From a bacterium YEK0313 (GTDB lineage: Bacteria; Pseudomonadota; Alphaproteobacteria; Rhizobiales; Phreatobacteraceae): DNA of 64,000 nucleotides. A model generated the notes under the pieces. That model made no database searches. It was not told the origin of the DNA and saw only the letters and a program-made list of their open reading frames with translations. Made by a program: the position numbers and the translations under genes. This document shows, in pieces, positions 47,802 through 57,346 of this stretch (positions within the stretch are counted from its first letter, which is position 1; the number at the start of each line of letters is the position of its first letter). The stretch lies in assembly GCA_000751295.2 (NCBI GenBank), contig CCMO02000001.1, positions 1,723,501 to 1,787,500 on the forward strand. The letters are read 5' to 3'.

Positions 47802-50147
47802 ATGACCGACGGCCTCGACCCGCGCGACGCCCTGAAGCCCGATGCGGCCGGCTTCAAGCCGCATTCATCGCATTGGGGGGTGTTCTCGGCGCGCTGGCAG
47901 GACGGCAAGCTCGACGTCAGGCCCTATCCCGGCGATCCCGATCCGAACGGCATCATCGACAACTTCCCGCGGGCCCTGCGCCACAAGGCGCGCATCGCCG
48001 AGCCGATGATCAGGCGCGGCTGGCTGGAGCGCGGTCCGGGACCGGACGACCGCCGCGGCCGCGACGAATTCGTCGCCGTGTCCTGGGACGAGGCTCTCGA
48101 CCTGCTCGGCGCCGAGCTGAAGCGCGTGCGCGACGATCACGGCCCGGGCGCCGTGTTCGGCGGCTCCTACGGCTGGGCGAGCGCCGGCCGCTTCCATCAC
48201 GCGCAGAGTCAGATCCACCGCTTCCTCAACACCGCGCTCGGCGGCTATGTCCGCTCGGTCAACAGCTATAGCGCCGGCGCCTCCACCGTGCTGCTGCCGC
48301 AGATCCTCGCGCCTCTCGAGGAGATCACCAAGCGCAACGTCTCCTGGGAGCAGATCGCCCAGCACAGCGACATCGTCATCGCCTTCGGCGGCATGGCACT
48401 GAAGAACAGCATGATCGCCGGCGGCGGCATCAGCGAGCATGTCGAAAAGGGCGCCATGGAACGGGCCCATGCCCGCGGCTGCGAATTCGTGCTCGTCGGC
48501 CCGCTGAAGAGCGACATGCCGGAAGAGGCCGGCGCCGAATGGATCGGCCTCAAGCCCGGTACCGATACGGCGCTGATGCTGGGCCTCGTCCACACCCTGG
48601 TCAGCGAGGGCCGGCACGACCGTGCCTTCCTCGACCGCTATACGGCAGGCTGGCCGGTGTTCCAGCGCTATCTCCTCGGCGAAACCGACGGCCAGCCGAA
48701 GGACGCCGCCTGGGCCGCGGCCATTTGCGGCGTGCCGGCCGAGGCCATCGTCGCGCTCGCCCGGCGGCTCGCCGCTCGGCGCGCGCTCGTCGTCGTCTCC
48801 CATTCCCTGCAGCGCGCCGAGCATGGCGAGCAGCCGATCTGGATGGGCATGGTGCTGGCCGCGGCCCTCGGCCAGATCGGCCTGCCCGGCGGCGGCTATG
48901 CCTATGCGCTCGGCGCCATCGGCTATTACGGCCGACGCTTCAACGCCGTGCCCGGCCCGACCCTGCCGCAGGGCCGCAATGGCGTCGCCGACTTCATCCC
49001 GGTCGCCCGCATCGCCGACATGCTGCTCAATCCGGGCACGCAGTATCGCTACAACGGCACGACGCGAACCTATGCCGACATCCGCCTGGTCTACTGGGCC
49101 GGCGGCAATCCGTTCCACCACCACCAGGATCTCAACCGCCTGCGCCGGGCCTTCGCCAGGCTCGACACGCTGGTCGTGCACGAACTCGCCTGGACCGCCA
49201 CCGCCCGCCATGCCGACATCGTGCTGCCCTGCACGATGACGCTCGAGCGTGACGATATCGGCCAGAGCTCGAACGATCCGCTGATGGTCGCGATGCATGC
49301 GGTGGCCGAGCCCTTCGGCAAGGCGCGCGACGACTATGCGATCTTTTCCGATCTCGCCGAGCGCCTCGGCGCGCTCGATGCCTTCACCGAAGGCCGCACC
49401 GCGCGGCAATGGCTCGAATATCTCTATGAGCCGACGCGGCTCGCGCTCGCCGAACGCGGCGAGCCGGCGCCAACCTTTGCCGAGTTCTGGGAGATGGGCA
49501 GCATGAAGCTGCCGCAGTTGCCTGACGACGGCGGCGCCCTGCGCCGGTTCCGCGAGGATCCGGACGCCCATCCGGTGCCGACGCCGAGCGGAAAGATCGA
49601 GGTCTTCTCCGAAACCATCGCCGGCTATGGCGAAGCCGACTGCCCAGGCCACCCGACCTGGCTGCCGCGCAACGAACTGCCCGATGCCGCGGCGCCCTAT
49701 TTCCTCGTCGCCAACCAGCCGGCGACGCGCCTGCACAGCCAGTTCGACTTCGGCGGCCACAGCGAGGATGCCAAGCGGCGCGGCCGCGAGGTGGCCTCCA
49801 TGCATCCCGACGATGCCGCGCGCCACGGCATCGGCGACGGCGACATCATCCGCCTGTTCAACCAGCGCGGCGCCTGCCTCGCCGCGGTGCGCCTCACCCG
49901 CGACGTCGTGCCCGGCGTGATCCAGCTGCCGACGGGCGCCTGGTACGACCCGGTCGACCCGAACGAGGACAATCCGCTCTGCGTGCACGGCAATCCCAAC
50001 GTCCTGACCCGCGACATCGGCACCTCGGCGCTCGCCCAGGGCTGCACGGGCCAGATCACGGTGGTCAATGTCGAGCGCTTCGACGGCAACCTGCCGCCGA
50101 TCCAGACCTTCGATCCGCCAATCGCCCTGCGGCGTGCCGAGGCCTGA
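47802..50147 (+). CDS. Molybdopterin-dependent sulfoxide/N-oxide reductase (BisC/TorZ/DMSO reductase family)
   Basis: A 781-residue catalytic subunit of the bis-MGD DMSO reductase family. No Tat signal and no N-terminal cysteine cluster are present, so it is probably cytoplasmic, as in BisC (biotin or methionine sulfoxide reductase). The active site has Tyr/Trp in GGSYGWASAGRFHHAQ (Trp125) and the Mo-ligating Ser157 in NSYSAGAS. The C-terminal domain holds the second pterin-binding stretch (VANQPATRLHSQFDFGG, then TRDIGTSALAQG). It stands 193 bases after the ABC operon on the same strand. No redox partner gene is adjacent. Confidence 0.93.
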   Translation: MTDGLDPRDALKPDAAGFKPHSSHWGVFSARWQDGKLDVRPYPGDPDPNGIIDNFPRALRHKARIAEPMIRRGWLERGPGPDDRRGRDEFVAVSWDEALDLLGAELKRVRDDHGPGAVFGGSYGWASAGRFHHAQSQIHRFLNTALGGYVRSVNSYSAGASTVLLPQILAPLEEITKRNVSWEQIAQHSDIVIAFGGMALKNSMIAGGGISEHVEKGAMERAHARGCEFVLVGPLKSDMPEEAGAEWIGLKPGTDTALMLGLVHTLVSEGRHDRAFLDRYTAGWPVFQRYLLGETDGQPKDAAWAAAICGVPAEAIVALARRLAARRALVVVSHSLQRAEHGEQPIWMGMVLAAALGQIGLPGGGYAYALGAIGYYGRRFNAVPGPTLPQGRNGVADFIPVARIADMLLNPGTQYRYNGTTRTYADIRLVYWAGGNPFHHHQDLNRLRRAFARLDTLVVHELAWTATARHADIVLPCTMTLERDDIGQSSNDPLMVAMHAVAEPFGKARDDYAIFSDLAERLGALDAFTEGRTARQWLEYLYEPTRLALAERGEPAPTFAEFWEMGSMKLPQLPDDGGALRRFREDPDAHPVPTPSGKIEVFSETIAGYGEADCPGHPTWLPRNELPDAAAPYFLVANQPATRLHSQFDFGGHSEDAKRRGREVASMHPDDAARHGIGDGDIIRLFNQRGACLAAVRLTRDVVPGVIQLPTGAWYDPVDPNEDNPLCVHGNPNVLTRDIGTSALAQGCTGQITVVNVERFDGNLPPIQTFDPPIALRRAEA

Positions 50148-50251
50148 GCCTCGCCGCACTGCCGGCCCTGCATGGATGTCAGCCGTGGTTCGAGGCCTGC
50201 GCCCTGGCGCGGAGCCTCCAACCATGGCTGCGCCGGCTGCGGAGCACCCGA

Positions 50252-52771
50252 TCAGGTCCCCCGCGGCTTTGCCCGGTGGGTGGCGGTCGCCGCGGCCGGG
50301 TCGTCCGGCCAGGGGTGGCGCGGATAGCGGCCCTTCATCTCGGTCTTCACCGCCTGGTAGGAGCCCTTCCAGAAGCCCGGCAGGTCGCGCGTCACCTGCA
50401 CCGGGCGGTGCGCCGGCGAGAGCAGCTCGACCACCAGCGGGATCTTGCCGCGGGCGACCGTCGGATGGACGCCGAGGCCGAACAGTTCCTGGACGCGGAT
50501 CGACAGGGTCGGCTCCTCGCCCTCGTAGTCGATCGGATGGCGCTGGCCGGACGGCGCGTCGAAATGCGAGGGCAGCTCCGCCTCGATGCGGCGCTTCACG
50601 TCCCACGGCAGCAGCTGGTCGAGCGCCGCGCCGAGATTGTCGGCACCGATCTGCGCGAGCGACGTCTTGCCGAGGAGATAGGGTGCGAGCCAGTCGCCGG
50701 CGGTGGCGGCGAGATGCTCGTCGGAGAGGTCGGGAAAATCGTCGAGCACCCGCCTGAGGAAGGCGACGCGGTGGCGTAGCGCGAGCTGCGCCTTGGACCA
50801 GGGCAGGCGGCCGATGCCCAGGCCCGCGAGCCCCGCGGCGAGGATCGCGGCGCTCGCCGCGTCGGCCGGTACGGGAAGCGTGTCGACGCCGAGCGCGATC
50901 GCGCCGAGGCGGCGGGTGCGCCGCGCGCGCAGCGCCGCCGCCTGCGCGTCGAAGGTCACCTCCGCGCGCGTCACGATGCGATCGGCGAAATCCGCCTCGA
51001 TCTCGGCCAGCGTGATCGGCGCCGCCGAAAAGATGCGCGAGCGGGCGGCGGCGCCGCCGAGCTCGGCCACCGCCAGAAACGGCTCGCGGGCGAGCGGCGA
51101 GGCCGGATCGACGGCGGCGCCCCGGCCATTGGCGAGCAGGAACTCGCCGTCGCGGCCGCGCGCCTTGGCGATACGGTCGGGAAAGGCGAGCGCCAGCACC
51201 GCGCCGGCGCGTTCGGCACCGGCGCCGCTGTCCGGCGCCGCCTCGACATCCCTGAGCCAGCCAGCGGCGAGGCGCCGGCCGTCCTCGGCGCGCCGGCCGC
51301 GATCGGAGCGGAACCGATCGAGCCGATGGCCGAGATGGACGTCGTCGCCGCCGAGCCCGCGCTCGGAGACGAGCAGCGCGAGGCTGGCCGCGAGCCGGCC
51401 TTCGCCGCGACGCGCGGCGTCGACCACCATGCGGGCGAGCCGGGGGGCCAGCGGCAAAGCGCGCAGGCGCCGGCCCTCGTCGTTGATCCGGCCATCGGCT
51501 TCGAGCGCGCCGAGGCTCTGCAGCAGCGTCCGCGCCTCGGCGAGCGCCGGCTTCGGCGGCGGATCGAGGAAGCTGAGGGTCAGGGGATCGGTGACGCCCC
51601 AGGCGGCGCAGTCGAGCAGCAGCGAAGCGAGGTCCGCCGCCAGCATTTCCGGCGCCGCATAGGCCGGGAAGGAGCCTTCCTGCGCCTCCTCCCACAGCCG
51701 GTAGCAGATGCCCGGCTCGGTGCGGCCGGCACGGCCGCGGCGCTGGTCGGCGGCGGCCCGCGAGACCCGCACCGTCTCCAGCCGCGTCAGGCCGAGATCC
51801 GGCTCGAAGCGCGGCACCCGGGCAAGACCGGAATCGACGACGATGCGCACGCCCTCGATGGTCAGCGAGGTCTCCGCGATCGAGGTCGCCAGCACCACCT
51901 TGCGCCGGCCCGGCGACGCGGGCTCGACCGCGCGGTCCTGCTCGCGCGGATCGAGCGTGCCGTGTAGCGGCACGATGTCGACGGCCGGGTCGCGGACGCT
52001 GGTCGCGAGCAGCTCGCCGACGCGGCGGATTTCGGCCGTGCCGGGCAGGAACACCAGGATGGAGCCGGGCTCCTCGGCGAGCGCCCGGCGGACCACGCGG
52101 GCCACCTCGTCCTCCAGGCGCAGCGCCGGATCGCGGCCGGCGAAACGGGTCTCGACCGGAAAGGCGCGGCCGGCGCTCTCGACGAGCGGCGCGTCGCCGA
52201 GCAGCCGGCCGACGCGGGCACCGTCGAGGGTCGCGGACATGACGAGGATGCGCAGGTCCTCGCGCAGCGCGCCCTGTGCGTCGAGGGCGAGAGCGAGGCC
52301 GAGATCGGCATCGAGGCTGCGCTCGTGGAACTCGTCGAACAGCACGGCCGCGACGCCGGTCAGGGCCGGATCGTCGAGGATCATGCGGGTGAAGATGCCC
52401 TCGGTGACCACCTCGATGCGCGTGCGGGCCGAAACCTTGGAGCCGAAACGCACGCGCAGGCCGACGGTCGCGCCGACCGGCTCGCCGAGGGTCTTCGCCA
52501 TCCGGTCGGCGACCGCCCGCGCGGCGATGCGACGCGGCTCCAGCACCAGGATGCGGCCCTCCGCCGCCCAGGCTTCCTCTGCCAGCACCAGCGGCACCCG
52601 CGTCGACTTGCCGGCGCCGGGCGGAGCGACCAGCACGGCATTGGGCGCACCGGCAAGGGCGGCGGTGAGCGCCGGCAGGGCTTCGTCGATCGGAAGGGCG
52701 GATGCGGATGGCACGGGCACTGACGGAACCGGCGGGCAGGAGATCGCGGGCAATGGTGCGCCGGGGCGCAC
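50252..52771 (-). CDS. hrpB: ATP-dependent helicase HrpB
   Basis: An 839-residue DEAH-type helicase. Walker A is APPGAGKST (49-57), motif Ia LEPRRIAARAVADRMA, motif II DEFHER, motif III SATLDG and motif VI QRRGRAGRTEPG, with the HA2 domain after it. The HrpB-specific C-terminal region ends with the typical SPAHRPVQVTRDLPGFWKGSYQAVKTEMKGRYPRHPWPDDP. The RNA target is unknown. The N-terminal 25 residues (PAISCPPVPSVPVPSASA) are low complexity, so translation may begin slightly downstream. Confidence 0.95.
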   Translation of the reverse strand: MRPGAPLPAISCPPVPSVPVPSASALPIDEALPALTAALAGAPNAVLVAPPGAGKSTRVPLVLAEEAWAAEGRILVLEPRRIAARAVADRMAKTLGEPVGATVGLRVRFGSKVSARTRIEVVTEGIFTRMILDDPALTGVAAVLFDEFHERSLDADLGLALALDAQGALREDLRILVMSATLDGARVGRLLGDAPLVESAGRAFPVETRFAGRDPALRLEDEVARVVRRALAEEPGSILVFLPGTAEIRRVGELLATSVRDPAVDIVPLHGTLDPREQDRAVEPASPGRRKVVLATSIAETSLTIEGVRIVVDSGLARVPRFEPDLGLTRLETVRVSRAAADQRRGRAGRTEPGICYRLWEEAQEGSFPAYAAPEMLAADLASLLLDCAAWGVTDPLTLSFLDPPPKPALAEARTLLQSLGALEADGRINDEGRRLRALPLAPRLARMVVDAARRGEGRLAASLALLVSERGLGGDDVHLGHRLDRFRSDRGRRAEDGRRLAAGWLRDVEAAPDSGAGAERAGAVLALAFPDRIAKARGRDGEFLLANGRGAAVDPASPLAREPFLAVAELGGAAARSRIFSAAPITLAEIEADFADRIVTRAEVTFDAQAAALRARRTRRLGAIALGVDTLPVPADAASAAILAAGLAGLGIGRLPWSKAQLALRHRVAFLRRVLDDFPDLSDEHLAATAGDWLAPYLLGKTSLAQIGADNLGAALDQLLPWDVKRRIEAELPSHFDAPSGQRHPIDYEGEEPTLSIRVQELFGLGVHPTVARGKIPLVVELLSPAHRPVQVTRDLPGFWKGSYQAVKTEMKGRYPRHPWPDDPAAATATHRAKPRGT

Positions 52772-52965
52772 CGCAGATCCAGGAGGAGATCGAACGGGTC
52801 AAAGGCGCGTTTACGGTTCCTTCACCGCATCCGCAAGCGGGCCGCCGCGGACTGGCCCGATTCCGCCGGCTAGGCCCCGGCCTTGCGTGGCAGCTTCCCA
52901 AGGACGCCCGCCGTTCCAGGCTGGGACACGGCGTCGGCCATGATGGGAAGGAGTTCCACGCCGTG

Positions 52966-53133
52966 ATGCGCCGCGAGCGACCCGAACGACAGGCCGAGGA
53001 GCGCCGCCCGCGCGGCCCGATCGATGCCCTGGTCGCGCACGACCGCCGCTATTCCTTTCTGCTCGAGATCCCCGTCCGGAGAACCACCGACAGGCCTCTG
53101 CCCAATGGGCCCGTCGTCCGGACGGAGGAGTGA
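52966..53133 (+). CDS. Possible small basic protein (55 aa)
   Basis: A 55-residue Arg-rich open frame (MRRERPERQAEERR, then PIDALVAHDRRYSFLLEIPVRR). A GGAAGGAG stretch lies 12 bases upstream, and a strong terminator oriented to the same strand begins about 30 bases after its stop. That terminator has no other obvious gene to serve. I recognise no family. It could equally be a non-coding transcript; the upstream part (52772-52965) holds nothing else that I can support. Confidence 0.35.
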   Translation: MRRERPERQAEERRPRGPIDALVAHDRRYSFLLEIPVRRTTDRPLPNGPVVRTEE

Positions 53134-53164
53134 CCGCTCCTCGTTCCTCCAGGGTCACTCCAGG

Positions 53165-53204
53165 GACGGCCCGCGGCCGCCGCCGCGGGCCGTCTGCTTT
53201 TTTT
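53165..53204 (+). terminator. Strong Rho-independent terminator
   Basis: A 13-bp perfect stem (53165-53177 with 53182-53194, loop CGCC) is followed by TGC and seven Ts on the plus strand. It separates whatever is transcribed rightward from 52.9 kb from the tRNA-Gly promoter. Confidence 0.9.
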
Positions 53205-53240
53205 CGCGGTCGCGCCGCCCACAGGGCTGGAGCATGCCTC

Positions 53241-53270
53241 TTGCGGAGCCGGCGCGCCTGTGGCTATGGT
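53241..53270 (+). promoter_or_regulatory. Promoter of tRNA-Gly
   Basis: TTGCGG (53241-53246) and TATGGT (53265-53270) with an 18-base spacer end 13 bases before the mature tRNA, a normal distance for a tRNA promoter. Confidence 0.5.
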
Positions 53271-53283
53271 CGCGCCGCCTCAC

Positions 53284-53358
53284 GCGGGCGTAGTTCAGTG
53301 GTAGAACGTCAGCTTCCCAAGCTGAATGTCGTCGGTTCGATCCCGATCGCCCGCTCCA
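53284..53358 (+). tRNA. tRNA-Gly (anticodon CCC)
   Basis: A complete cloverleaf. Acceptor stem GCGGGCG/CGCCCGC, D-arm GTTC-AGTGGTA-GAAC, anticodon stem TCAGC/GCTGA with loop TTCCCAA (CCC anticodon), T-arm GTCGG-TTCGATC-CCGAT, discriminator T and an encoded CCA. It reads GGG codons. Confidence 0.97.
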
Positions 53359-53570
53359 GTCCCCTTCCGAAACATCCGATTGCGGCTGCCGGCCACGGCA
53401 CGCGCTGCGTGCAGCGCGGAACCGTCCCATATCGGGGCAGATCGCAACCTGAAGAGCCAGGGCGTGCCATTTGGGTACACGGCCAGGTCGTTGTGGCCGC
53501 GATGATCGACCAGCGGTCGCGCGGCGACGACCGCGCGCGACGGCCATGCCGCCAAGCTTGCCACGCCTGA

Positions 53571-55226
53571 TCACGCGAGATCGACGTCGGGCACCGTGTT
53601 GCGCAGTTCCTCGACCAGGACGCGCGTATTCTCCGAATAGTCGATCGGCACGTCGACGAGATGGACGCCGCCTGCCCTGAACGCCGCCTCCAGCGTCGGC
53701 ACGAGATCGGCGACCGCCGTGACACGCGAACCCTTGGCGCCATAGGACTCGGCATAACGCACGAAATCCGGGTTGCCGAAGGTCAGGCCGAAATCCGGGA
53801 AATTGTCGACCGCCTGCTTCCAGCGGATCATGCCATAGGCACTGTCGTCGAGGATGACCACGACCAGGTTGAGCTTCAGGCGGACCGCCGTCTCCATCTC
53901 CTGGCTGTTCATCATGAAGCCGCCGTCGCCGCACACCGCCATGACCCGCCGGTCGGGATGCAGCATGGCCGCCATCATCGCCGAGGGCAGGCCGGCGCCC
54001 ATGGTGGCGAGGGCATTGTCGAGCAGCAGTGTGTTGGCGACATGCGTGCGGTAGTTGCGGGCGAACCAGATCTTGTACATGCCGTTGTCGAGGCAGACGA
54101 TGCCGTCCTCGGGCATGACCTGCCTGACGTCGTGCACGATGCGCTGCGGCGTGATCGGGAAACGGTCCTCTGCCGCGCGGTCGTTCAGCCGTTCGAGGAT
54201 CCTGGCGCGCAGCGCGAGCAGGGGCTGGTCCGGTTTCAGGCGGCCGACCAGGCGATCGGCCAGAAGAGTGACGCTCGCCCCGATATCGCCGACCACCTCG
54301 GCATCGGGATGATAGACCTGCTCGACATTGGCCGAGCTGTAGCCGACATGGATCACTTTCGGCCCGCCGGCATTGCGCATCAGGAAGGGCGGCTTTTCCA
54401 CCGTGTCGTGGCCGATCGCGACGATCAGGTCCGCCCTGTCCACCGCCTGGTGCACATAGTCGCGCTCGGAGAGCGCCGCGGTCCCCATATAGAGATTGGA
54501 GCCGCCGGTGACCGCGCCCTTGCCCATCTGCGTGTTGAAGAAGGGCAGGCCGGTATTGCGCACGAAGGCCGACAGCGGCTCGACCAGCCGCGGCCGGTTG
54601 CCGGCAGCGCCGATCATGACGAGCGGCCGTTCCGCGGCAAGGATCATCTCGGCCGCTCGGTCGAGCGCGGCGGCGGTCGCCACCGGCCGGTCGATCGGAT
54701 GGACCGGAATGAGCGGCGCGTCGGCGACCTCCTCGGCCGCGACGTCCTCGGGCAGTTCGAGATGGACTGGCCCCGGGCGCTCCTCGCTGGCGACGCGGAA
54801 GGCATCGCGCACCATGGTGGGAATGCTGGCGGCGCTGACGATCTGGCGCGTCATCTTGGTCAGCGGCTTCATCGAGGCGACGACGTCGACGATCTGGAAC
54901 CGTGCCTGCTTGGCGGTCATGATCGCCTTCTGCCCGGTGATCAGGATCATCGGCATGGCGCCGAGATGGGCATAGGCCGCGCCGGTCGAAAAATTGAGCG
55001 CACCGGGGCCGAGCGTCGCGATGCAGACACCCGGCCTGCCGGTGAGGCGGCCATGGGTCGCGGCCATGAAGGCTGCCGCCTGTTCGTGGCGGGTCAGTAC
55101 CAGCTTGATGCGCGACTTGCGCAGCGATTCGACGACGTCGAGATTTTCCTCGCCCGGCACGCCGAAGATGCAGTCGACGCCTTCGTTCTCGAGCGCCGCG
55201 ACCAGAATATCCGAACCCTTCGCCAT
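53571..55226 (-). CDS. Acetolactate-synthase-like thiamine-diphosphate enzyme (large subunit)
   Basis: A 551-residue ThDP enzyme of the acetohydroxyacid synthase family. FGVPGEENLDVVESL and the catalytic Glu48 (RHEQAAAFMA) lie in the N-terminal domain. The middle domain has PLVMIGAAGNRP, and the ThDP motif GDGGFMMNSQEMETA runs to VVILDDSAYGMIRW. No ilvN-type regulatory subunit is adjacent, which fits a catabolic or otherwise specialised synthase rather than the branched-chain enzyme. The exact reaction is uncertain. The start MAKGSDILVAALE fits the family; the upstream open frame is not conserved. Confidence 0.87.
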   Translation of the reverse strand: MAKGSDILVAALENEGVDCIFGVPGEENLDVVESLRKSRIKLVLTRHEQAAAFMAATHGRLTGRPGVCIATLGPGALNFSTGAAYAHLGAMPMILITGQKAIMTAKQARFQIVDVVASMKPLTKMTRQIVSAASIPTMVRDAFRVASEERPGPVHLELPEDVAAEEVADAPLIPVHPIDRPVATAAALDRAAEMILAAERPLVMIGAAGNRPRLVEPLSAFVRNTGLPFFNTQMGKGAVTGGSNLYMGTAALSERDYVHQAVDRADLIVAIGHDTVEKPPFLMRNAGGPKVIHVGYSSANVEQVYHPDAEVVGDIGASVTLLADRLVGRLKPDQPLLALRARILERLNDRAAEDRFPITPQRIVHDVRQVMPEDGIVCLDNGMYKIWFARNYRTHVANTLLLDNALATMGAGLPSAMMAAMLHPDRRVMAVCGDGGFMMNSQEMETAVRLKLNLVVVILDDSAYGMIRWKQAVDNFPDFGLTFGNPDFVRYAESYGAKGSRVTAVADLVPTLEAAFRAGGVHLVDVPIDYSENTRVLVEELRNTVPDVDLA

Positions 55227-55325
55227 CGTCCGTCGCCTTTCATGCCGCGCCCGCCCTGTGCAGCATGTGCGGCGCTGGGGCCGCCATGGCAAGGGGCGCG
55301 GCGATTACGGGCGGCCGCGCGGCCG

Positions 55326-56249
55326 TCACCCGGTGCCAAGCCGATTCTGGTGGACCGAGAGCTGGGTATAGGCGGCGCTGACCAGCGGCGCTTCAAGGCC
55401 GACCGAGTGGGCGCGCGCGACGAGGTCGCCGAGGATCTGGTCCGCCTCGATCGGGCCACCGGCCTGCAGGTCGCGGAACATCGAGGCGGTGAGTGGCGAG
55501 CCGGGCGCCGTCACCTGGCCACGGGCATGAACGAGGAACTCCGGGCTCGGGGCGATGCCGACCGCACGCACCACGGCCACCACCTCATCGAAGAAGCGGG
55601 CGACGAAGTCGGGCCCGCCGGCCGCCGCCGCGATTTCGCCGACGCTGCCGCGCATCAGGCAGGTGATGCCGCCGAGCGTCGCGAGGAAGGCCCATTTCTC
55701 CCACATCTCGCGGCTGATGGCCGGCGACAGCTTGGCGTCGAAACCGGCGCCCGACATGAAGGCGTGCAGCGCCGCCGTGCGCTCGGACGGCTGGCCATCG
55801 CGCTCGCCGTAGACGAGCTCGTGGAACTTCGCGAGCTGGGCGATGCGGCCCTCGGCATCGATGGTCGCTGCGATGCGGCAGACGCCGCCGAGCAGGACCT
55901 GCTCGCCGAAGCGCGTCGCGATGATGTCCATGTGGCGCATGCCGTTCAGCACCGGCACGATCATGGTCTGCGGCCCGACGGCCCGGGCGAGATCGTCGAG
56001 AGCCGGCTCCAGCGCATAGGCCTTCACCGACAGGAGGATGACATCATAGGGCCCGGTGATCCGGCCCGCCGTGACCAGATTGGGCTTGAGCACGAAATCG
56101 CCATGGGGCGACACGATGGCCAGCCCCTTGGCGTCGAGCTCGGCTGCGCGCCTTGGCCGCACCAGGAAGGTGACGTCCCGTCCCGCCGCGGCCAGGCGAC
56201 CGCCGAAATATCCGCCGGTCGCACCGGCTCCGACCACCAAAAGACGCAT
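55326..56249 (-). CDS. 2-dehydropantoate 2-reductase family protein
   Basis: A 307-residue NADPH enzyme of the ApbA/PanE family. The Rossmann motif VVGAGATGGYFGGRLA is at the N terminus. Further motifs are LLSVKAYALEPAL, VPVLNGMRHMD, the catalytic-Lys region of the C-terminal helical domain (REMWEKWAFLATLGGITCLMRG) and GPIEADQILGDLVARA. An AAGGAGATC site precedes the ATG. Many such paralogues act on other 2-keto acids; without pantothenate neighbours, PanE function is not certain. It may be co-transcribed with the ThDP gene downstream. Confidence 0.88.
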   Translation of the reverse strand: MRLLVVGAGATGGYFGGRLAAAGRDVTFLVRPRRAAELDAKGLAIVSPHGDFVLKPNLVTAGRITGPYDVILLSVKAYALEPALDDLARAVGPQTMIVPVLNGMRHMDIIATRFGEQVLLGGVCRIAATIDAEGRIAQLAKFHELVYGERDGQPSERTAALHAFMSGAGFDAKLSPAISREMWEKWAFLATLGGITCLMRGSVGEIAAAAGGPDFVARFFDEVVAVVRAVGIAPSPEFLVHARGQVTAPGSPLTASMFRDLQAGGPIEADQILGDLVARAHSVGLEAPLVSAAYTQLSVHQNRLGTG

Positions 56250-56335
56250 CCTGATCTCCTTCCGGCACGCCCCACGACGGCGCCCCGACGGCGGCATCCT
56301 GCCGCATCGGGCGCGCCGCGTCGCCTCCTCCCGCG

Positions 56336-57343
56336 TCAAGCCTCCAGCGCCAGCACCGCAAAGCTCGCGAGCCAGTGCTCGCCCATATAGTCGCCGGCAA
56401 TATGCGGCAGGCCGGCGCCGAGATGGGCCTCGGCCGCCGCCTCGATCACCGGACGGCGCGGGTCGTCCGGCGGCAGGGCGCGGGCGAGCGAGCGCCAGCA
56501 CCAGGCGCGGCTGAGATTGAGCCCGTCGAGATGGGCGATCTTGCCGTCGGTGCGATCCGAAACGGTGGCCGGCCGGAACAGGGTCGCTGGCCGGCGTTCG
56601 GCGATGTCAGGCAGGAACGCGTCGAACCAGGCGCGGAATTCCGCCGCGGGCAGCAGGCGGCGCATGCATTCGGCCTCGATCAGCGCCGAGGACTGGAAAT
56701 CGTCGCCGCTCGGTTCGCCCCAGGCCGGGCAGGCGACGTCCTCGCCATACCAGCGCCGGCCGGTCGCGACGATGAGGTCGGCAAGGCTCGCATCGCCCGT
56801 GGCTCGTGCATAGTCGATCGCCATGGCAAGGCCGAAGGCGGTGTTGAAATGCGTGCCGACGCGCACCGGATAGGTGGCGAGCGGCAGGAAGTCGCGGAAG
56901 CGCTGGGCGAAGACCCCGGCAAGCGGGGCGAGCGCCCGTGACCATCTCTGGTCCTTTGCCAGCGTCAGCTCCTCGGCGAGCTTCAGAAGCCAGGCCCAGC
57001 CGTAGGGCCGCTTGAAGCCGCGCGATTCGGGCGTGGCGAGATAGGCGCATTCGGCCGCCACCTTGTCGGCGACGAACTGGCGATCGAACAGGGCCGCGAT
57101 CTCGCCGGCGACGGCAAGATCCGGGAAGCGGCGCAGGAGGCGGGCCAGCATCCAGTAGCTGTGGACGCAGGAATGCCAGTCGTAGCTGCCGTAGAAGATC
57201 GGATGCAGCGCGCGCGGCGTCCGCGCGTCTTCGGGACCGGCCAGGACATGGTCGGGCTTGTTCGGATATTCGCGCCCGACATGGCCGAGCGCGATCGCGG
57301 CGAAATGCGCCGCATGGGTGGCGGTGAGGCTCAGTCTCTCCAT
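56336..57343 (-). CDS. DUF2891 family protein
   Basis: A 335-residue protein of the DUF2891 family, probably an alpha/alpha-toroid fold. The conserved stretches are HPIFYGSYDWHSCVHSYWMLARLLRR, ESRGFKRPYGWAWLLKLAEEL, RVGTHFNTAFGLAMAIDYA, WGEPSGDDFQSSALIEAECMRRLL and DGLNLSRAWCWRSLA. The many conserved His, Asp, Trp and Glu residues suggest an enzyme, perhaps glycan-active, but none is characterised to my knowledge. It lies 3 bases downstream of the transporter gene. Confidence 0.87.
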   Translation of the reverse strand: MERLSLTATHAAHFAAIALGHVGREYPNKPDHVLAGPEDARTPRALHPIFYGSYDWHSCVHSYWMLARLLRRFPDLAVAGEIAALFDRQFVADKVAAECAYLATPESRGFKRPYGWAWLLKLAEELTLAKDQRWSRALAPLAGVFAQRFRDFLPLATYPVRVGTHFNTAFGLAMAIDYARATGDASLADLIVATGRRWYGEDVACPAWGEPSGDDFQSSALIEAECMRRLLPAAEFRAWFDAFLPDIAERRPATLFRPATVSDRTDGKIAHLDGLNLSRAWCWRSLARALPPDDPRRPVIEAAAEAHLGAGLPHIAGDYMGEHWLASFAVLALEA

Positions 57344-57346
57344 GGA

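Noticed and set aside
47865..52901. Open frame of 1678 codons on the minus strand spanning the sulfoxide reductase and hrpB
   Set aside because: It is out of frame with hrpB and antisense to the reductase; Arg/Pro/Ala-rich, as expected from GC-biased shadow frames.
53295..53564. Open frame on the minus strand ending in GDRDRTDDIQLGKLTFYH
   Set aside because: The C terminus is the antisense reading of tRNA-Gly, a well-known false protein; no ribosome-binding site.
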